From contig JAICWE010000011.1 of NCBI GenBank assembly GCA_025934955.1, positions 1 through 64,000 on the forward strand: 64,000 nucleotides of DNA. Direction: 5' to 3'. This DNA is from Gemmatimonadales bacterium (GTDB lineage Bacteria > Gemmatimonadota > Gemmatimonadetes > Gemmatimonadales > GWC2-71-9). The notes beneath the pieces are model-generated. The model was not told where the DNA came from, made no database searches, and was given only the letters and a program-made list of their open reading frames with translations. The translations under genes and the position numbers were made by a program. Positions 1 through 8,858 of this stretch are shown here, piece after piece; position 1 is the stretch's first letter, and each line of letters begins with the position of its first letter.

Positions 1-2
1 GG

Positions 3-950
3 CTCCGCGACGCGTTGCCCGGCGCGCCGATCGTGCTCATCGCCGGCAACCACGATACGCCGCGCTCGGCCGAGACCGGCACGATTCTGCGGCTCTTCGA
101 GGAGCTCGGCGTGGACGTGGCGGCGGAGGAGTCGCGCCGCCTCGCGTATCCCGCGATCGACCTCAGCATTCTCGCCGTGCCGCATCAGGCGCTCGGCGCA
201 CCCCAGCGGCCGCTGCTCCGGCCCGAGGGGGCGGAGCGGCACCAGGTGCTCGTGATCCACGGCGAGGTCGAGGGCCTCTTCCCCGACCGGGGCGCGGTGG
301 AATACGGCGGCGTCGTCATCAGCGCCGCGGACATCGCGCCCGACGCCTGGAGCTACGTCGCGTGGGGCCACTACCACGTGCAGCACCAGGTCACGCCGCG
401 CGCTTGGTATGCCGGGTCGCTGGAATACGCCAGCCCGAACATCTGGGGCGAGCTCCAGGACGAAGCCGAGCGCGGGCGGCCCGCGAAGGGCTGGCTGCTG
501 GTGGACCTCGAGACCGGCGCCGTCACACCGCAGCCGATCGTGCTCGCCCGCGGCGTGCTCGATCTCCCGCCCATCCGCGGTGAAGGTCTTCCGGCCGCGG
601 CGCTCGACGCCGAGATCGCCGCGCGCATCGCCGCGCTGCCGGGCGGGTTGGATGACCGGATCGTGCGGCTCGTGGTGGAGGACGTGCCGCGTCACGTCGC
701 GCGCCAGCTCGACCACGCCGCGATCCGCGGCTACAAGGCGGACGCGCTGCACTTTCATCTCGACCTGCGCCGGCCCGAAGTGCACCGCGAGGTCGGCGTC
801 GGCGCGCCCGGGCGGCGACAGACCCTGCCCGAAATGGTGCGCGACTACCTGGCGCATCGCGCGCTTCCCGCCGAGGTGGATCGCGACGAGTTCGTGCGCA
901 CCGGCGCCGAGCTGATGGACTCGGTCGAGCGCGATCTCGCGGCGGGCTGA
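3..950 (+). CDS. sbcD: SbcD/Mre11-family DNA exonuclease subunit (5' partial)
   Basis: C-terminal part of a calcineurin-like metallophosphoesterase; the reading frame is open to the left edge, so the ORF-track start (a TTG) is not the true start. The GNHD metal-binding motif lies near the beginning (IAGNHDTPRSAE), followed by HGEVEG and GHYHVQ, the later histidine motifs of the Mre11/SbcD nuclease fold. The rest is the capping and C-terminal region. In the family this subunit pairs with SbcC to resect DNA ends and cut hairpins. Its stop codon shares one base with the sbcC start (TGATG), so the two are translationally coupled. Confidence 0.9.
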   Translation, partial: LRDALPGAPIVLIAGNHDTPRSAETGTILRLFEELGVDVAAEESRRLAYPAIDLSILAVPHQALGAPQRPLLRPEGAERHQVLVIHGEVEGLFPDRGAVEYGGVVISAADIAPDAWSYVAWGHYHVQHQVTPRAWYAGSLEYASPNIWGELQDEAERGRPAKGWLLVDLETGAVTPQPIVLARGVLDLPPIRGEGLPAAALDAEIAARIAALPGGLDDRIVRLVVEDVPRHVARQLDHAAIRGYKADALHFHLDLRRPEVHREVGVGAPGRRQTLPEMVRDYLAHRALPAEVDRDEFVRTGAELMDSVERDLAAG

Positions 951-3370
951 TGCTGATCAACCGCCTGCACTTGGTCAACTTCCGGCAGCACGAGGACACC
1001 GAGCTCGTCTTCGGCACCGGGCTCACCGGCATCATCGGCCCCAACGGGGCGGGGAAAACGACGCTGCTCGAGGCGATCGCCTGGGCGATGTACGGCATGC
1101 CCGCCGCGCGCGGCAGCCGCGACACCATCCGCCGCCGCGGCGCGCCGCCCCGGGCCAAGGTCGAGGTCGAGCTCGACTTCACCCTCGGCGCGCACCAGTA
1201 CCATCTCGTCCGCTCGCTGCAGAATGCGGAGCTGTATCAGGACGGCCAGAGCGCGCCGATCGCGAACAGCCTCGGCGCGGTGACCGAGCGCGTCACCCGC
1301 CTCCTCGGCATGAGCCGCGACGAGTTCTTCAACACCTACTTCACCGGACAGAAGGAGCTGGCGGTGATGGCGGCGATGTCGCCGGGCGAGCGCGCGCAGT
1401 TCCTTTCCCGCGTGCTCGGCTATGAGCGCATCCGTACCGCGCAGGACCGGCTCCGGGAGCAGCGCTCGACGCTCCGTGCCCGGCTCGAGGCGCTGCGGGG
1501 CAGCCTGCCGGATCTCGCCGAGCTGGAGGCGGAGGCGACGCGCGCTGCCGAGCGGCTTGCGGCGGCGGCGGCGGCGGAGCGCGCCGGCCGCGAGGCGCTG
1601 GCCGCGGCCGAGGCGGCGCACGCGGAAGCCGGCCCGCGCTGGGAGACGGTGCAGCGGCAGCGCGAGACGGTCGCGGCGCTCGAGACCGAGCTGCGCCTCG
1701 CCGGCGAGCGGCGGCGGGTCGCCGACACCGGCGTCGCCCGCATGTCGCGGGAGCATGCCGACGCCGTGGCCGCGCGCGCCGCACTCGACGTCGTCGCGCC
1801 CCGACTCGCCCCGCTGGCCGGCCTGCGCGCGGAGCTCGAGCGGCTGGAGCACGCGGCCGCCGCTCACACGGCGCGGAAAGGGCAGCTCGCGCAGCGCGAC
1901 GAGGTGGCGCGCCGGCTCGCCGAGCTGGACGCGCGCCTGGTCGCGCTGCCGAGCGCCGAGGCGATCGCGGCCGGGCGGACGCGCGTGGCGGAGCTGAGCG
2001 CCGCGCTGGCCGCGGTCGCGCTCGAGGTCGAGAGCCGGCGCACGTCGTGGGTCCAGGATGGTCAGGAGGCGCGGACCAAGCGCCAGGGCCTGCTCGATCA
2101 GTACCAGGATCTCCGCGACCAGCGCGACCGCATCCTGGCGGCGGGCCCGGAGGGCGCGTGCCCCACCTGCGCCCGGCCGCTCGGCGCCGAGTTCGATACG
2201 GTGATCGGCGTGCTGGACCGGCAGCTCGAGGAGGTGCAGACCAACGGCCGGTTCTACAAGGGCCGAATCGAGCAGCTGAAGGAGGAGCCGACCGAGCTCC
2301 TCGCGGTCGAGTCGCAGCGGCTCGCGTTCGAGCGCGAGCTCTCCCGCGCGACGGCGGACGAAGGAAAGCTGGAGGCCCAGGCGCAGGAGGAGGCGACGTT
2401 GCGCCGGGAACGGGCACGGCTCGCGGCGCGCGCCGCCGAGCTGGAGGCGGCGTTAGGCACGGCGCTGGGCGCGTACGATGAGGCCCGCCACGCGGCGGTG
2501 CGGCGCGAGGTGCGGGCGCTCGAGCCGCTCGCGCTCGACGCCGAGCGTCACCGCGGGCTGGCGGAGCGTGCGCCCGGGCTGGAGGAAGAGGAGCGCGCCG
2601 CCCGCGCCGAGCTCGCCGAAGCCGACCTCCTCGCCCAGACGCTCCGCGGCCGGGTGGCCGCGCTGGGCTACAGCGAGGAGACGTGGCGCGCGGCCCGCGC
2701 CGCGGCGGACGCGGCGGCGACCCGGCGGCAGCACGCCGAGATGACGTGCGTGAGGGCGCGCGCAGAACGGGAATCGGCGGAAGAAGCGGGGCGGGTGGTG
2801 GCGCGGCGGCGGGAGGAGCGCGCGGCGCGGGAGCGCGAGGCCGCCGCCGCGGCCACCGACCTGGCGCTGCGGCAGGAGCTCGACCGCGCGCTCACCGACC
2901 TCCGCACCGACCTCAACGCCGCGCTCCGTCCCGATCTCTCCGAGCTGGCCTCGAGCTTCCTGCGCGACCTGACCGGCGGCCGCTACACCGATCTCGAGCT
3001 CGACGAGAGCTACTGCGCCACCCTGGTCGATGACGGCGATCCCAAGCCCGTCATCTCCGGCGGCGAGGAGGACCTCGCGAATCTCGCGCTCCGGCTCGCC
3101 ATCAGCCAGATGATCGCCGAGCGCGCGGGCCAGCCGCTCTCGCTCCTGATCCTGGACGAGATCTTCGGCTCGCTCGACGAGGAGCGGCGCCAGGCCGTGG
3201 TGGATCTGCTGCGGAGCCTCGCCGACCGGTTCCCGCAAGTCATCCTCATCACCCACATCGACTCGGTGCGCGAGGGCTTCGACCGCGTCATCCGGGTCGG
3301 TCTCGATCTCACCCGCGGCGTCGCGATCGCGAAGGATGAGCCGCTGGAAGGGCGCGATGTGGCGGCCTGA
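950..3370 (+). CDS. sbcC: SbcC/Rad50-family ATPase
   Basis: 806-residue SMC-like ATPase partner of the upstream nuclease. Walker A is GPNGAGKTT at about residue 30. Long Ala/Glu/Arg-rich coiled coils flank a zinc hook CPTCARPL at about residue 404. The ABC signature SGGEEDLANLALRLA is at about 703 and Walker B LLILDEIFGSLDEER at about 732. At 806 residues it is shorter than E. coli SbcC (about 1050) and closer to archaeal Rad50. The hook dimerises two complexes through zinc. The gene is coupled to sbcD by a one-base overlap. Confidence 0.93.
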   Translation: MLINRLHLVNFRQHEDTELVFGTGLTGIIGPNGAGKTTLLEAIAWAMYGMPAARGSRDTIRRRGAPPRAKVEVELDFTLGAHQYHLVRSLQNAELYQDGQSAPIANSLGAVTERVTRLLGMSRDEFFNTYFTGQKELAVMAAMSPGERAQFLSRVLGYERIRTAQDRLREQRSTLRARLEALRGSLPDLAELEAEATRAAERLAAAAAAERAGREALAAAEAAHAEAGPRWETVQRQRETVAALETELRLAGERRRVADTGVARMSREHADAVAARAALDVVAPRLAPLAGLRAELERLEHAAAAHTARKGQLAQRDEVARRLAELDARLVALPSAEAIAAGRTRVAELSAALAAVALEVESRRTSWVQDGQEARTKRQGLLDQYQDLRDQRDRILAAGPEGACPTCARPLGAEFDTVIGVLDRQLEEVQTNGRFYKGRIEQLKEEPTELLAVESQRLAFERELSRATADEGKLEAQAQEEATLRRERARLAARAAELEAALGTALGAYDEARHAAVRREVRALEPLALDAERHRGLAERAPGLEEEERAARAELAEADLLAQTLRGRVAALGYSEETWRAARAAADAAATRRQHAEMTCVRARAERESAEEAGRVVARRREERAAREREAAAAATDLALRQELDRALTDLRTDLNAALRPDLSELASSFLRDLTGGRYTDLELDESYCATLVDDGDPKPVISGGEEDLANLALRLAISQMIAERAGQPLSLLILDEIFGSLDEERRQAVVDLLRSLADRFPQVILITHIDSVREGFDRVIRVGLDLTRGVAIAKDEPLEGRDVAA

Positions 3371-4310
3371 CCGGAGTCTCCGCGGCCCCGACCGGCCGAC
3401 GCTGCGCGACATCGATCCGCTCAACCGCGTCTTCGCCGACGCGTTCACCGATCGCTACAGCCGCGACGGGCTCGTCGGCGTGCGGGTGCCGCACCTCAAT
3501 CCCGTAGTCTGGCGCTACGCCATCGACGACGCCGGCGACGGCGCCATGATCTGGCGCGACGCCGACGGCCAGATCGTCGCGTTCAACATGGTGCATCGCT
3601 CCGGCGTCGAGGGCTGGATGGGGCCGCTCGCCGTGCGTCCCGATCGCCAGGGCGAAGGCATCGGCTCGACCGTGGTGCAGAGCGGGATCGAGTGGCTGCG
3701 GTCGGTAGGCGCGACGACGATCGGCCTGGAGACGATGCCGCGCACCGTGGACAACATCGGCTTCTACAGCGGGCTCGGCTTCGTGCCGGGGCACCTCACG
3801 GTGACGCTGACGCGCGAGGTCGGTCCGCGGCCGCTCGATGCCGGCGAGCTGCTCTCCGCCGGCGCCGTCGCCGGCGGCATGGACGAGTGCCGCCGGCTCA
3901 CCGATCGGCTGATGCCGGGCGTGGACTTCACCCGCGAGCTGGCGCTCACCCACGAGCTGCACGTCGGCGACGCGACGCTGGTGCGGCGCTCCGGCCGCCT
4001 CGTCGCCTTCGCATTGTGGCACTCGACGCCGCTTGCGGCGGGCCGGCCCAAGGACGAGCTCCGCGTGCTCAAGCTGATCGCCGAGGACGACGAGGCGCTC
4101 GACCGCCTGCTCGAGGGCGTCCGCGCCGCCGCGCACCGCGAGCGGGTGCGCCGCATCGGGGTACGCTGCCAGACCGTGTACGGCGACGCGTACCTCCGCC
4201 TCGTAGGCCAGGGGTTCCGGGTCCACTGGACCGACCTGCGGATGACGTTAGGCGATCACCCGGAGCGGCCGCCGGCACGCGGGGTGGTGATGTCCAACTG
4301 GGAGATCTGA
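3357..4310 (+). CDS. tandem GNAT-family N-acetyltransferase
   Basis: Acetyl-CoA-dependent acyltransferase of unknown substrate. The first GNAT domain has a clear acetyl-CoA loop (LAVRPDRQGEGIGSTVV, about residues 90-106). The second half (about 170-317) looks like a degenerate second GNAT domain. The track starts at 3336, but I prefer the ATG at 3357, which has GGAAGG about seven bases upstream and overlaps the end of sbcC by only 14 bases. The overlap suggests co-transcription with sbcCD. A TTA leucine codon near the end lies in a CGTTAGGC octamer (see findings). Confidence 0.8.
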   Translation: MWRPDRSLRGPDRPTLRDIDPLNRVFADAFTDRYSRDGLVGVRVPHLNPVVWRYAIDDAGDGAMIWRDADGQIVAFNMVHRSGVEGWMGPLAVRPDRQGEGIGSTVVQSGIEWLRSVGATTIGLETMPRTVDNIGFYSGLGFVPGHLTVTLTREVGPRPLDAGELLSAGAVAGGMDECRRLTDRLMPGVDFTRELALTHELHVGDATLVRRSGRLVAFALWHSTPLAAGRPKDELRVLKLIAEDDEALDRLLEGVRAAAHRERVRRIGVRCQTVYGDAYLRLVGQGFRVHWTDLRMTLGDHPERPPARGVVMSNWEI

Positions 4311-4322
4311 CTCAGGCGTACG

Positions 4323-4724
4323 TCAGGAAGGCAGGCGATCCGCGGCGGGCACGCCGCCGCGCAACAGCAGCCACGCGAATGCGCTCGCGAACGTGCCGGT
4401 CACCAGCATCGTCACCCAGAGGGCCGGGTTGGCCGGCTCGTCCATCACCGCCCGCAGCAGCACCAGCGCGCTGATGCCGCTCTGCGCCATATTGGCCGCG
4501 ACGACCGGCCGCCCGTAGATCCCGCCGAGCACCATGCCCCGAGCCAGCCAGTCGAGCGCGCCGAATCCGAGCAGCGCCGCCCCGAGCAGCTGGGCGACGT
4601 GGAGGCCGACCGGCGACACCGACGCGCCGTAGAGCCGGAGCAGCTCGCCCGGCGCGAAGAGCAGCGCCGCGCCGGCGGCGAACAACACGGCGGCCGCGGA
4701 CGTCACGACCGCGCGCGAGCGCAA
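4323..4724 (-). CDS. small four-helix membrane protein
   Basis: 133 residues with about four hydrophobic segments (near residues 8-28, 42-62, 70-92 and 104-122). I do not recognise a family with certainty. The start is TTG, preceded on the minus strand by AGGA seven bases upstream, which supports this unusual start. It lies 34 bases downstream of the kinase gene on the same strand and may be read through from it. No catalytic motif is visible. Confidence 0.6.
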   Translation of the reverse strand: MRSRAVVTSAAAVLFAAGAALLFAPGELLRLYGASVSPVGLHVAQLLGAALLGFGALDWLARGMVLGGIYGRPVVAANMAQSGISALVLLRAVMDEPANPALWVTMLVTGTFASAFAWLLLRGGVPAADRLPS

Positions 4725-4758
4725 GTGTCCTGTGCCCGCGCCGCCGATGCCTCCGCCG

Positions 4759-7440
4759 TCATCGGCCGGCGACCAGCCGGTCGAAGCGCGGGTTGCCCCG
4801 GAGCGGCGCGAGGTTGGGATCGATCCGGAGCCAGGCGGGCGAGAGATAGTACGGGATCTTGAGCAGCGGTTCCAGCGCGTCCACCGCCTTGTCCGGCTCG
4901 CCGACGATCGTGTAGATGCGGGCGAGCTGGTGCTGCATATAGGTGCCGTTCACCTGATCCACCGTCGGCGGCTTCATCGCGGCGCCGCGCATGCCATCCT
5001 GGATCGCCTCGGCCTTGCGACCCAGATACGCCAGCATGAGCCCCCGGAAGACGAGGCTCTGCGCGTCGGACGGGTTCGCCGCCAGCAGCTTGTCGATCGC
5101 CCCGAGGGCGGTGTCGGCGTACGCCCGGACGTGCGCGGCATCGCCGCGGAGGGCGTAGGTCTCGGCGAGCACCGCCGCCCAGGTCGCGCGATCGCCGTCG
5201 TAGGCGCTCGGCGCGAGACGGAGCACGAGCTGCTGCTGCGCGTCGTCGAGCACCCAGTACAGATCCCAGATGTTGGCGACGGCGGCCACGAGCGTCGTCG
5301 GCGGCACATCCGCCGGTGCCGACTGGATCACCTGCCTGGCGCCCTGGAGATCGCCTTGGGCGACGTACACCATCGCCTTCGCCTCGAGCGTGCCGATGTC
5401 GGTCGGCGCGAGCACCAGCGTCTGGTTCGCCGCGGTGAGCGCCTCGGGGTAGCGCCGGAGCCGCAGGTACGTGCGCGCGAGCGCGCCGAACGTCGCCGCG
5501 GAGCGCGGGTCGAGGGAGCGCGCATGCTCGAGGCTCTGGAGCGACTCGTTCCACTTGCCCACGCTCTGCATCGCGCCGGCGGCCTGAACCAGCAGGTCGG
5601 TGTTGTCCGGCGCCACTCGAAGGCCCGCCTCCGCCGCGGCAACCGCCTCGCCGTACTCGGCCCGCACCAGCCGGTCGTACACCGCGAGGGCGAGCTGGGT
5701 GGCGGGCCGCCCCGGCGCGAGGGCCACCGCCCGATCCACGGCGGCCTTCGCGGCGGCGGCGGTCGCCGGGTCAGGCGAGAAGTTGGCGTATTGATACGAT
5801 CGCGCGCGGGACAGCTCCGCCCACGCCTGCGCGAACGTCGAGTCGAGCGCCACCGCCTGCTCGTACGCCGCCACCGCGGCCTTGAGGCTCGGCGCGTCGA
5901 AGGTCGCCGTGACTTTCGCCTCGCCCTTGAGGAACGCGTCGTACGCCGCGAGGCTCTGCGTCGGCTGCTCCGCGATCGTCCGCTGCTGGCCGGCGCCGAG
6001 CGCCACGTTGAGCGCCGACGCGACCCGCCCCGCGATGTCGGCCTGCACCTGGAAGACGTCGGTGAGCGCCGCATCGAACGGCTGCTGCCACTTGGTGTTC
6101 GGAGCGCCGCTCTGGCTCACGTCCACCAGCTCAGGGCTCACCTCGACCCGGCTGGTGCCGTCGGCGTGCCGGGCCGTGCGGATCCGGCCGTAGAGGAGAT
6201 AGCTCGCGCCGAGCTCGCGGCCGATGACGCCCAGGTCCTTGCTGCTGTGCCGGTACTCGTTGGAGCTGCGGCTCGCGATCACCCTGAGGCCGGGGAGGGC
6301 GGAGAGCTTCCCGCGGACCGCGTCGGTGATGCCGTCGGCGAAGTACGCCGTGCTCGAATCGCCGAGGTTCTCGAACGGAAGCACGGCGACCACCTTGGGC
6401 CCCGCGCCCGCCTCGGCGGTTCCGGTGCTGCGCCGCCACGCGAAGAGCACGCCCAAACCGACCAGAAAGCCGATGCCGAGCGCGGTGGCCACCAGCGGCA
6501 GCCGGCGGCGGCGGCCCGGCGCAGTACCGGCGGCAGGCACGCGGGCCGTCGGCACGGCCGCGCCCGGCGGGACCGGCACCGAGGGCACGGCGGTCGGTGT
6601 CGCCACCGTCGCGCCGCTCGCGAGGGCGCGCGCAAAATCGGCGGCGCTGCCGAAGCGGTCGGCCGCGATCGGTGCGAGCGCGCGCTGGATCGCCGCATCG
6701 GTCGTCTCCGGTACCGTGTGGCGCGCCTTCCGCACGCTCGGCACCGGCTCGCTGAAGCGCTTCATGATGACGGCCTGCGCCGTCGGGCCGGTGTAGGGCG
6801 GCTCGCCGGCGAGCATCTCGTACAGCACGGCGCCGAGCGAATAGACGTCGGTCCGCGCGTCGATGGTTCGCTCGCCGCTGGCCTGCTCCGGGCTCATGTA
6901 CGCCGGCGTGCCGATCGCCATCCCGGTCTCGGTGAGCCCGGCCTCGCCGCCTAGCGCCCGCGCGATGCCGAAGTCGGCGACCAGTGTGTCGCCTTCCTTC
7001 GTGAGCAGGATGTTCTCCGGCTTGATGTCGCGGTGCACCACGTTGTGCCGGTGGGCGTAATCGAGGGCGCGCGCGGTCTCGGTCGCGACCCGGAGCGCCT
7101 CGTCCACCGGAAGCTGCCGCTCGCGCCGGAGCCGGTCGCGCAGCGACTCGCCCTCGACGTACGGCATGGTGAACCAGAGCTGGCCGCCCGCGTCGCCCGA
7201 GTCGTACACCGTCAGGATGTGGGGATGCTGGAGCCGCGCCGCCAGTTCTATCTCGCGCTGGAACCGCTCGGGGCCGAGGCTCGCGGCGAGCTCGGGATGC
7301 AGCACCTTGAGGGCGACCGGCCGCTTGTGCCGGACGTCCTGCGCGAGATACACGGTGGCCATGCCGCCGCGCCCGAGCTCACGCTCGAGCGTGTAGCGGT
7401 CACGCAGCGATTCGGCGAGCTGGGCCGGGATGTTGGCCAC
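4759..7440 (-). CDS. serine/threonine protein kinase with FlgO-like and TPR regions
   Basis: 893 residues. An N-terminal Hanks-type kinase (about 15-280) has the glycine loop GRGGMATVYLAQD, lysine in VALKVLHPE, catalytic loop HRDIKPENILL, DFG in VADFGIARAL and GTPAYMSPEQA. A proline/alanine linker and one transmembrane helix (LPLVATALGIGFLVGLGVLFAW, about 315-336) follow. The external part starts with a FlgO-like segment (VVAVLPFENLGDSS, FADGITDAVRGKL) and continues as TPR repeats. This predicts a cytoplasmic kinase coupled to a periplasmic scaffold. The start is GTG, with a TAGCTT hexamer about 25 bases upstream as a possible -10 element. Confidence 0.92.
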   Translation of the reverse strand: MANIPAQLAESLRDRYTLERELGRGGMATVYLAQDVRHKRPVALKVLHPELAASLGPERFQREIELAARLQHPHILTVYDSGDAGGQLWFTMPYVEGESLRDRLRRERQLPVDEALRVATETARALDYAHRHNVVHRDIKPENILLTKEGDTLVADFGIARALGGEAGLTETGMAIGTPAYMSPEQASGERTIDARTDVYSLGAVLYEMLAGEPPYTGPTAQAVIMKRFSEPVPSVRKARHTVPETTDAAIQRALAPIAADRFGSAADFARALASGATVATPTAVPSVPVPPGAAVPTARVPAAGTAPGRRRRLPLVATALGIGFLVGLGVLFAWRRSTGTAEAGAGPKVVAVLPFENLGDSSTAYFADGITDAVRGKLSALPGLRVIASRSSNEYRHSSKDLGVIGRELGASYLLYGRIRTARHADGTSRVEVSPELVDVSQSGAPNTKWQQPFDAALTDVFQVQADIAGRVASALNVALGAGQQRTIAEQPTQSLAAYDAFLKGEAKVTATFDAPSLKAAVAAYEQAVALDSTFAQAWAELSRARSYQYANFSPDPATAAAAKAAVDRAVALAPGRPATQLALAVYDRLVRAEYGEAVAAAEAGLRVAPDNTDLLVQAAGAMQSVGKWNESLQSLEHARSLDPRSAATFGALARTYLRLRRYPEALTAANQTLVLAPTDIGTLEAKAMVYVAQGDLQGARQVIQSAPADVPPTTLVAAVANIWDLYWVLDDAQQQLVLRLAPSAYDGDRATWAAVLAETYALRGDAAHVRAYADTALGAIDKLLAANPSDAQSLVFRGLMLAYLGRKAEAIQDGMRGAAMKPPTVDQVNGTYMQHQLARIYTIVGEPDKAVDALEPLLKIPYYLSPAWLRIDPNLAPLRGNPRFDRLVAGR

Positions 7441-7552
7441 GTCGGGGCTCGATGATGGGGGAAGAAGCTACCGAATCTACTGCGGCAGCGCCGCCGCCGC
7501 CGCCGCGGGCCAGTGCTCGCGCGGGTCGGGCAAGCGGTGCCTGAATGTCGGA

Positions 7553-7577
7553 GTAGAGGGGCCGGGAGTCCCTCTAC
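7553..7577. repeat. 8-bp inverted repeat between msrA and the kinase gene
   Basis: GTAGAGGG, nine bases, then CCCTCTAC: a perfect inverted repeat in the 161-base gap between msrA and the kinase gene, both on the minus strand. It lies just after the msrA stop codon. No T tract follows on the minus strand, so a classical intrinsic terminator is doubtful. It may be a 3' stabilising hairpin or an operator for the kinase gene. Confidence 0.5.
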
Positions 7578-7601
7578 CATAATGGCGCGCTCAGTCGCGC
7601 G

Positions 7602-8273
7602 CTACGCGTCGCCCCGTTCGCGCCACAGCGCGGGGTACTGCTTCTTGAGGTGGACCAGCTTTGGTGCGTCGTTGATGACGATGTACGGCGCGTCGGGATG
7701 GTGCTCCAGGAAATCCTGGTGGTATGCCTCCGCCGGATAGAACCCGCGGAGCGGCTCGACCTGCGTCACGATCGTCCCGCGATACACCTTGGCGCGGCCC
7801 AGCGCCACGATGTATGCCTCGATGGCCTGCTTCTGCGCGGCATTGCGATAGAACGCGATCGAACGGTATTGGGTGCCGTAGTCCGGCCCCTGGCGGTTCA
7901 GCTCCGTGGGGTCGTGCGCCACGGTAAAGAAGACCTGCAGCAGCTGTTCGTAGCTGATCACCGAGGGATCGTAGATCACCCGCACCGACTCGGCGTGACC
8001 GGTCGTCCCGGTGCTCACGAGCTCGTACGACGGCGCCGCCGCCGCCCCGCCGGCATAGCCCGACTCGGCCGACAGCACGCCCTTCACATGGTCGAACACG
8101 CCCTCCACGCCCCAGAAGCAGCCGCCCGCGAAGACGGCCGTGTCGGCCGCCGCGACCGGCCGTTGTGCGACGGGCGCGCGGCCGGCGGCGGCGAGCGCCG
8201 GCGCGGCGGAAGCGGTGAGCGCGAGCACGGCGGCCAATGCCGGCCCGCCGCGGCGATGGATTCTCGGGAACAT
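7602..8273 (-). CDS. msrA: periplasmic peptide-methionine (S)-S-oxide reductase MsrA
   Basis: Repairs methionine-S-sulfoxide in proteins. The catalytic motif GGCFWGVEGVFDHVKGV is clear, followed by GYAGG, the YDPSVISYEQLLQVFFTVAHDPT region and the C-terminal YHQDFLEHHPDAPY. The track ORF begins at 8345. I choose the ATG at 8273, which has GGAG upstream and yields a 223-residue protein with a signal peptide (RRGGPALAAVLALTASAAPALA), implying export. A periplasmic MsrA would need an envelope electron donor, and none is adjacent. Confidence 0.93.
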   Translation of the reverse strand: MFPRIHRRGGPALAAVLALTASAAPALAAAGRAPVAQRPVAAADTAVFAGGCFWGVEGVFDHVKGVLSAESGYAGGAAAAPSYELVSTGTTGHAESVRVIYDPSVISYEQLLQVFFTVAHDPTELNRQGPDYGTQYRSIAFYRNAAQKQAIEAYIVALGRAKVYRGTIVTQVEPLRGFYPAEAYHQDFLEHHPDAPYIVINDAPKLVHLKKQYPALWRERGDA

Positions 8274-8355
8274 CCTGTGGTCTCCGCGTGATGGACACCG
8301 ATGGAACGCCGCTGAGCGCATTCCGGTTCTCCTGCCGTGCCGCATTGCCTTCAGG

Positions 8356-8547
8356 CTACCTGACCGTTGGCCCGGTGGGGCGATCCCGCACCGCGATCCA
8401 GCGCACCAGCAGGATCACCGCCAGCGCGTAGAGCAGGTGGGCGGCCCCGCCGCCGAGCGGCCGTGCCGTCCCGGCGTCGATCGGGTGCAGGAAGCCGAAG
8501 TAGATCCACAGCATCAGGGCGACGATCGCGCCGAGCAGGGTCAGCAT
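8356..8547 (-). CDS. small DUF5670-like membrane protein
   Basis: 63 residues starting at the ATG at 8547, which has GAGGA close upstream; the longer track ORF from 8664 would run across the 6S RNA promoter. Two hydrophobic stretches are visible (MLTLLGAIVALMLWIYFGF and AAHLLYALAVILLVRWIAV). The second resembles the short lmo0937/DUF5670 family of tiny membrane proteins; that link is tentative. It is divergent from the 6S RNA gene. Confidence 0.6.
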   Translation of the reverse strand: MLTLLGAIVALMLWIYFGFLHPIDAGTARPLGGGAAHLLYALAVILLVRWIAVRDRPTGPTVR

Positions 8548-8569
8548 CGCTGTCCTCGGGAAAAGTGTA

Positions 8570-8598
8570 TTGCGTCCCTCCGTCCCGCTCTCTATCTT
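8570..8598 (+). promoter_or_regulatory. sigma-70-type promoter of the 6S RNA gene
   Basis: TTGCGT (8570-8575), exactly 17 bases, then TATCTT (8593-8598). Transcription would start about 8603-8606, matching the 5' end of the predicted closing stem of the RNA. Confidence 0.7.
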
Positions 8599-8602
8599 AA
8601 TC

Positions 8603-8771
8603 GCCGTTGGGCGACAGCGGGGAGCCACGTTATTGAGCCGATAAGTCCGGTGATGGGTCCACATGCCGTGGCTGATGCCATGCCCCTCGGGGGAAGGCAG
8701 ACGTCAAGGTGAGGATGCCAAGCGTTCTCATTGGGCTTCAATAATCCTCTTCGTTGCCGCTCTCTGACGGC
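8603..8771 (+). ncRNA. ssrS: 6S RNA (regulator of RNA polymerase)
   Basis: About 169-nt structured RNA between its own promoter and a terminator. The ends pair (GCCGT with ACGGC), AGCGG (8616-8620) pairs with CCGCT (8757-8761), and TTATTGAGCC (8630-8639) pairs with GGCT-T-CAATAA (8734-8744, one bulged T). The sequence TGAGCCGAT is identical to the E. coli 6S segment that templates the product RNA. In E. coli the equivalent CCCCUGAGCC/GGUUCAAGGG helix closes the central bubble at the same point. A CCACATGCCGTGG hairpin follows, like CCACAAGAAUGUGG in E. coli. 6S RNA binds housekeeping RNA polymerase and restrains it in stationary phase. No ORF here is credible. Confidence 0.82.
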
Positions 8772-8775
8772 TGAG

Positions 8776-8809
8776 ACGCCGGCCCAGGTGGGCCGGCGTT
8801 CTCTTTGTG
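8776..8809 (+). terminator. intrinsic terminator of the 6S RNA gene
   Basis: A perfect 10-bp GC-rich stem (ACGCCGGCCC / GGGCCGGCGT) with an AGGT loop, followed by the pyrimidine/T-rich TCTCTTTGTG. It ends the 6S transcript ahead of the pterin genes. Confidence 0.85.
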
Positions 8810-8858
8810 TGCCGAGGGTGTGCTAGCTTTCGACCCTGTCACCTCCGGGATCCGCCGA

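Noticed and set aside
4732-6954. 740-residue plus-strand ORF
   Set aside because: Antisense to the kinase/TPR gene; shadow.
8140-8712. 190-residue plus-strand ORF over the 6S region
   Set aside because: Runs through antisense msrA, the small membrane gene and the 6S promoter, with no ribosome site or motifs.
8603-8771. SRP 4.5S RNA, RNase P RNA or tmRNA as identity of the structured RNA
   Set aside because: No SRP GGAA apical motif, no tmRNA tRNA-like ends or tag frame, and far too short for RNase P RNA; the 6S features fit.
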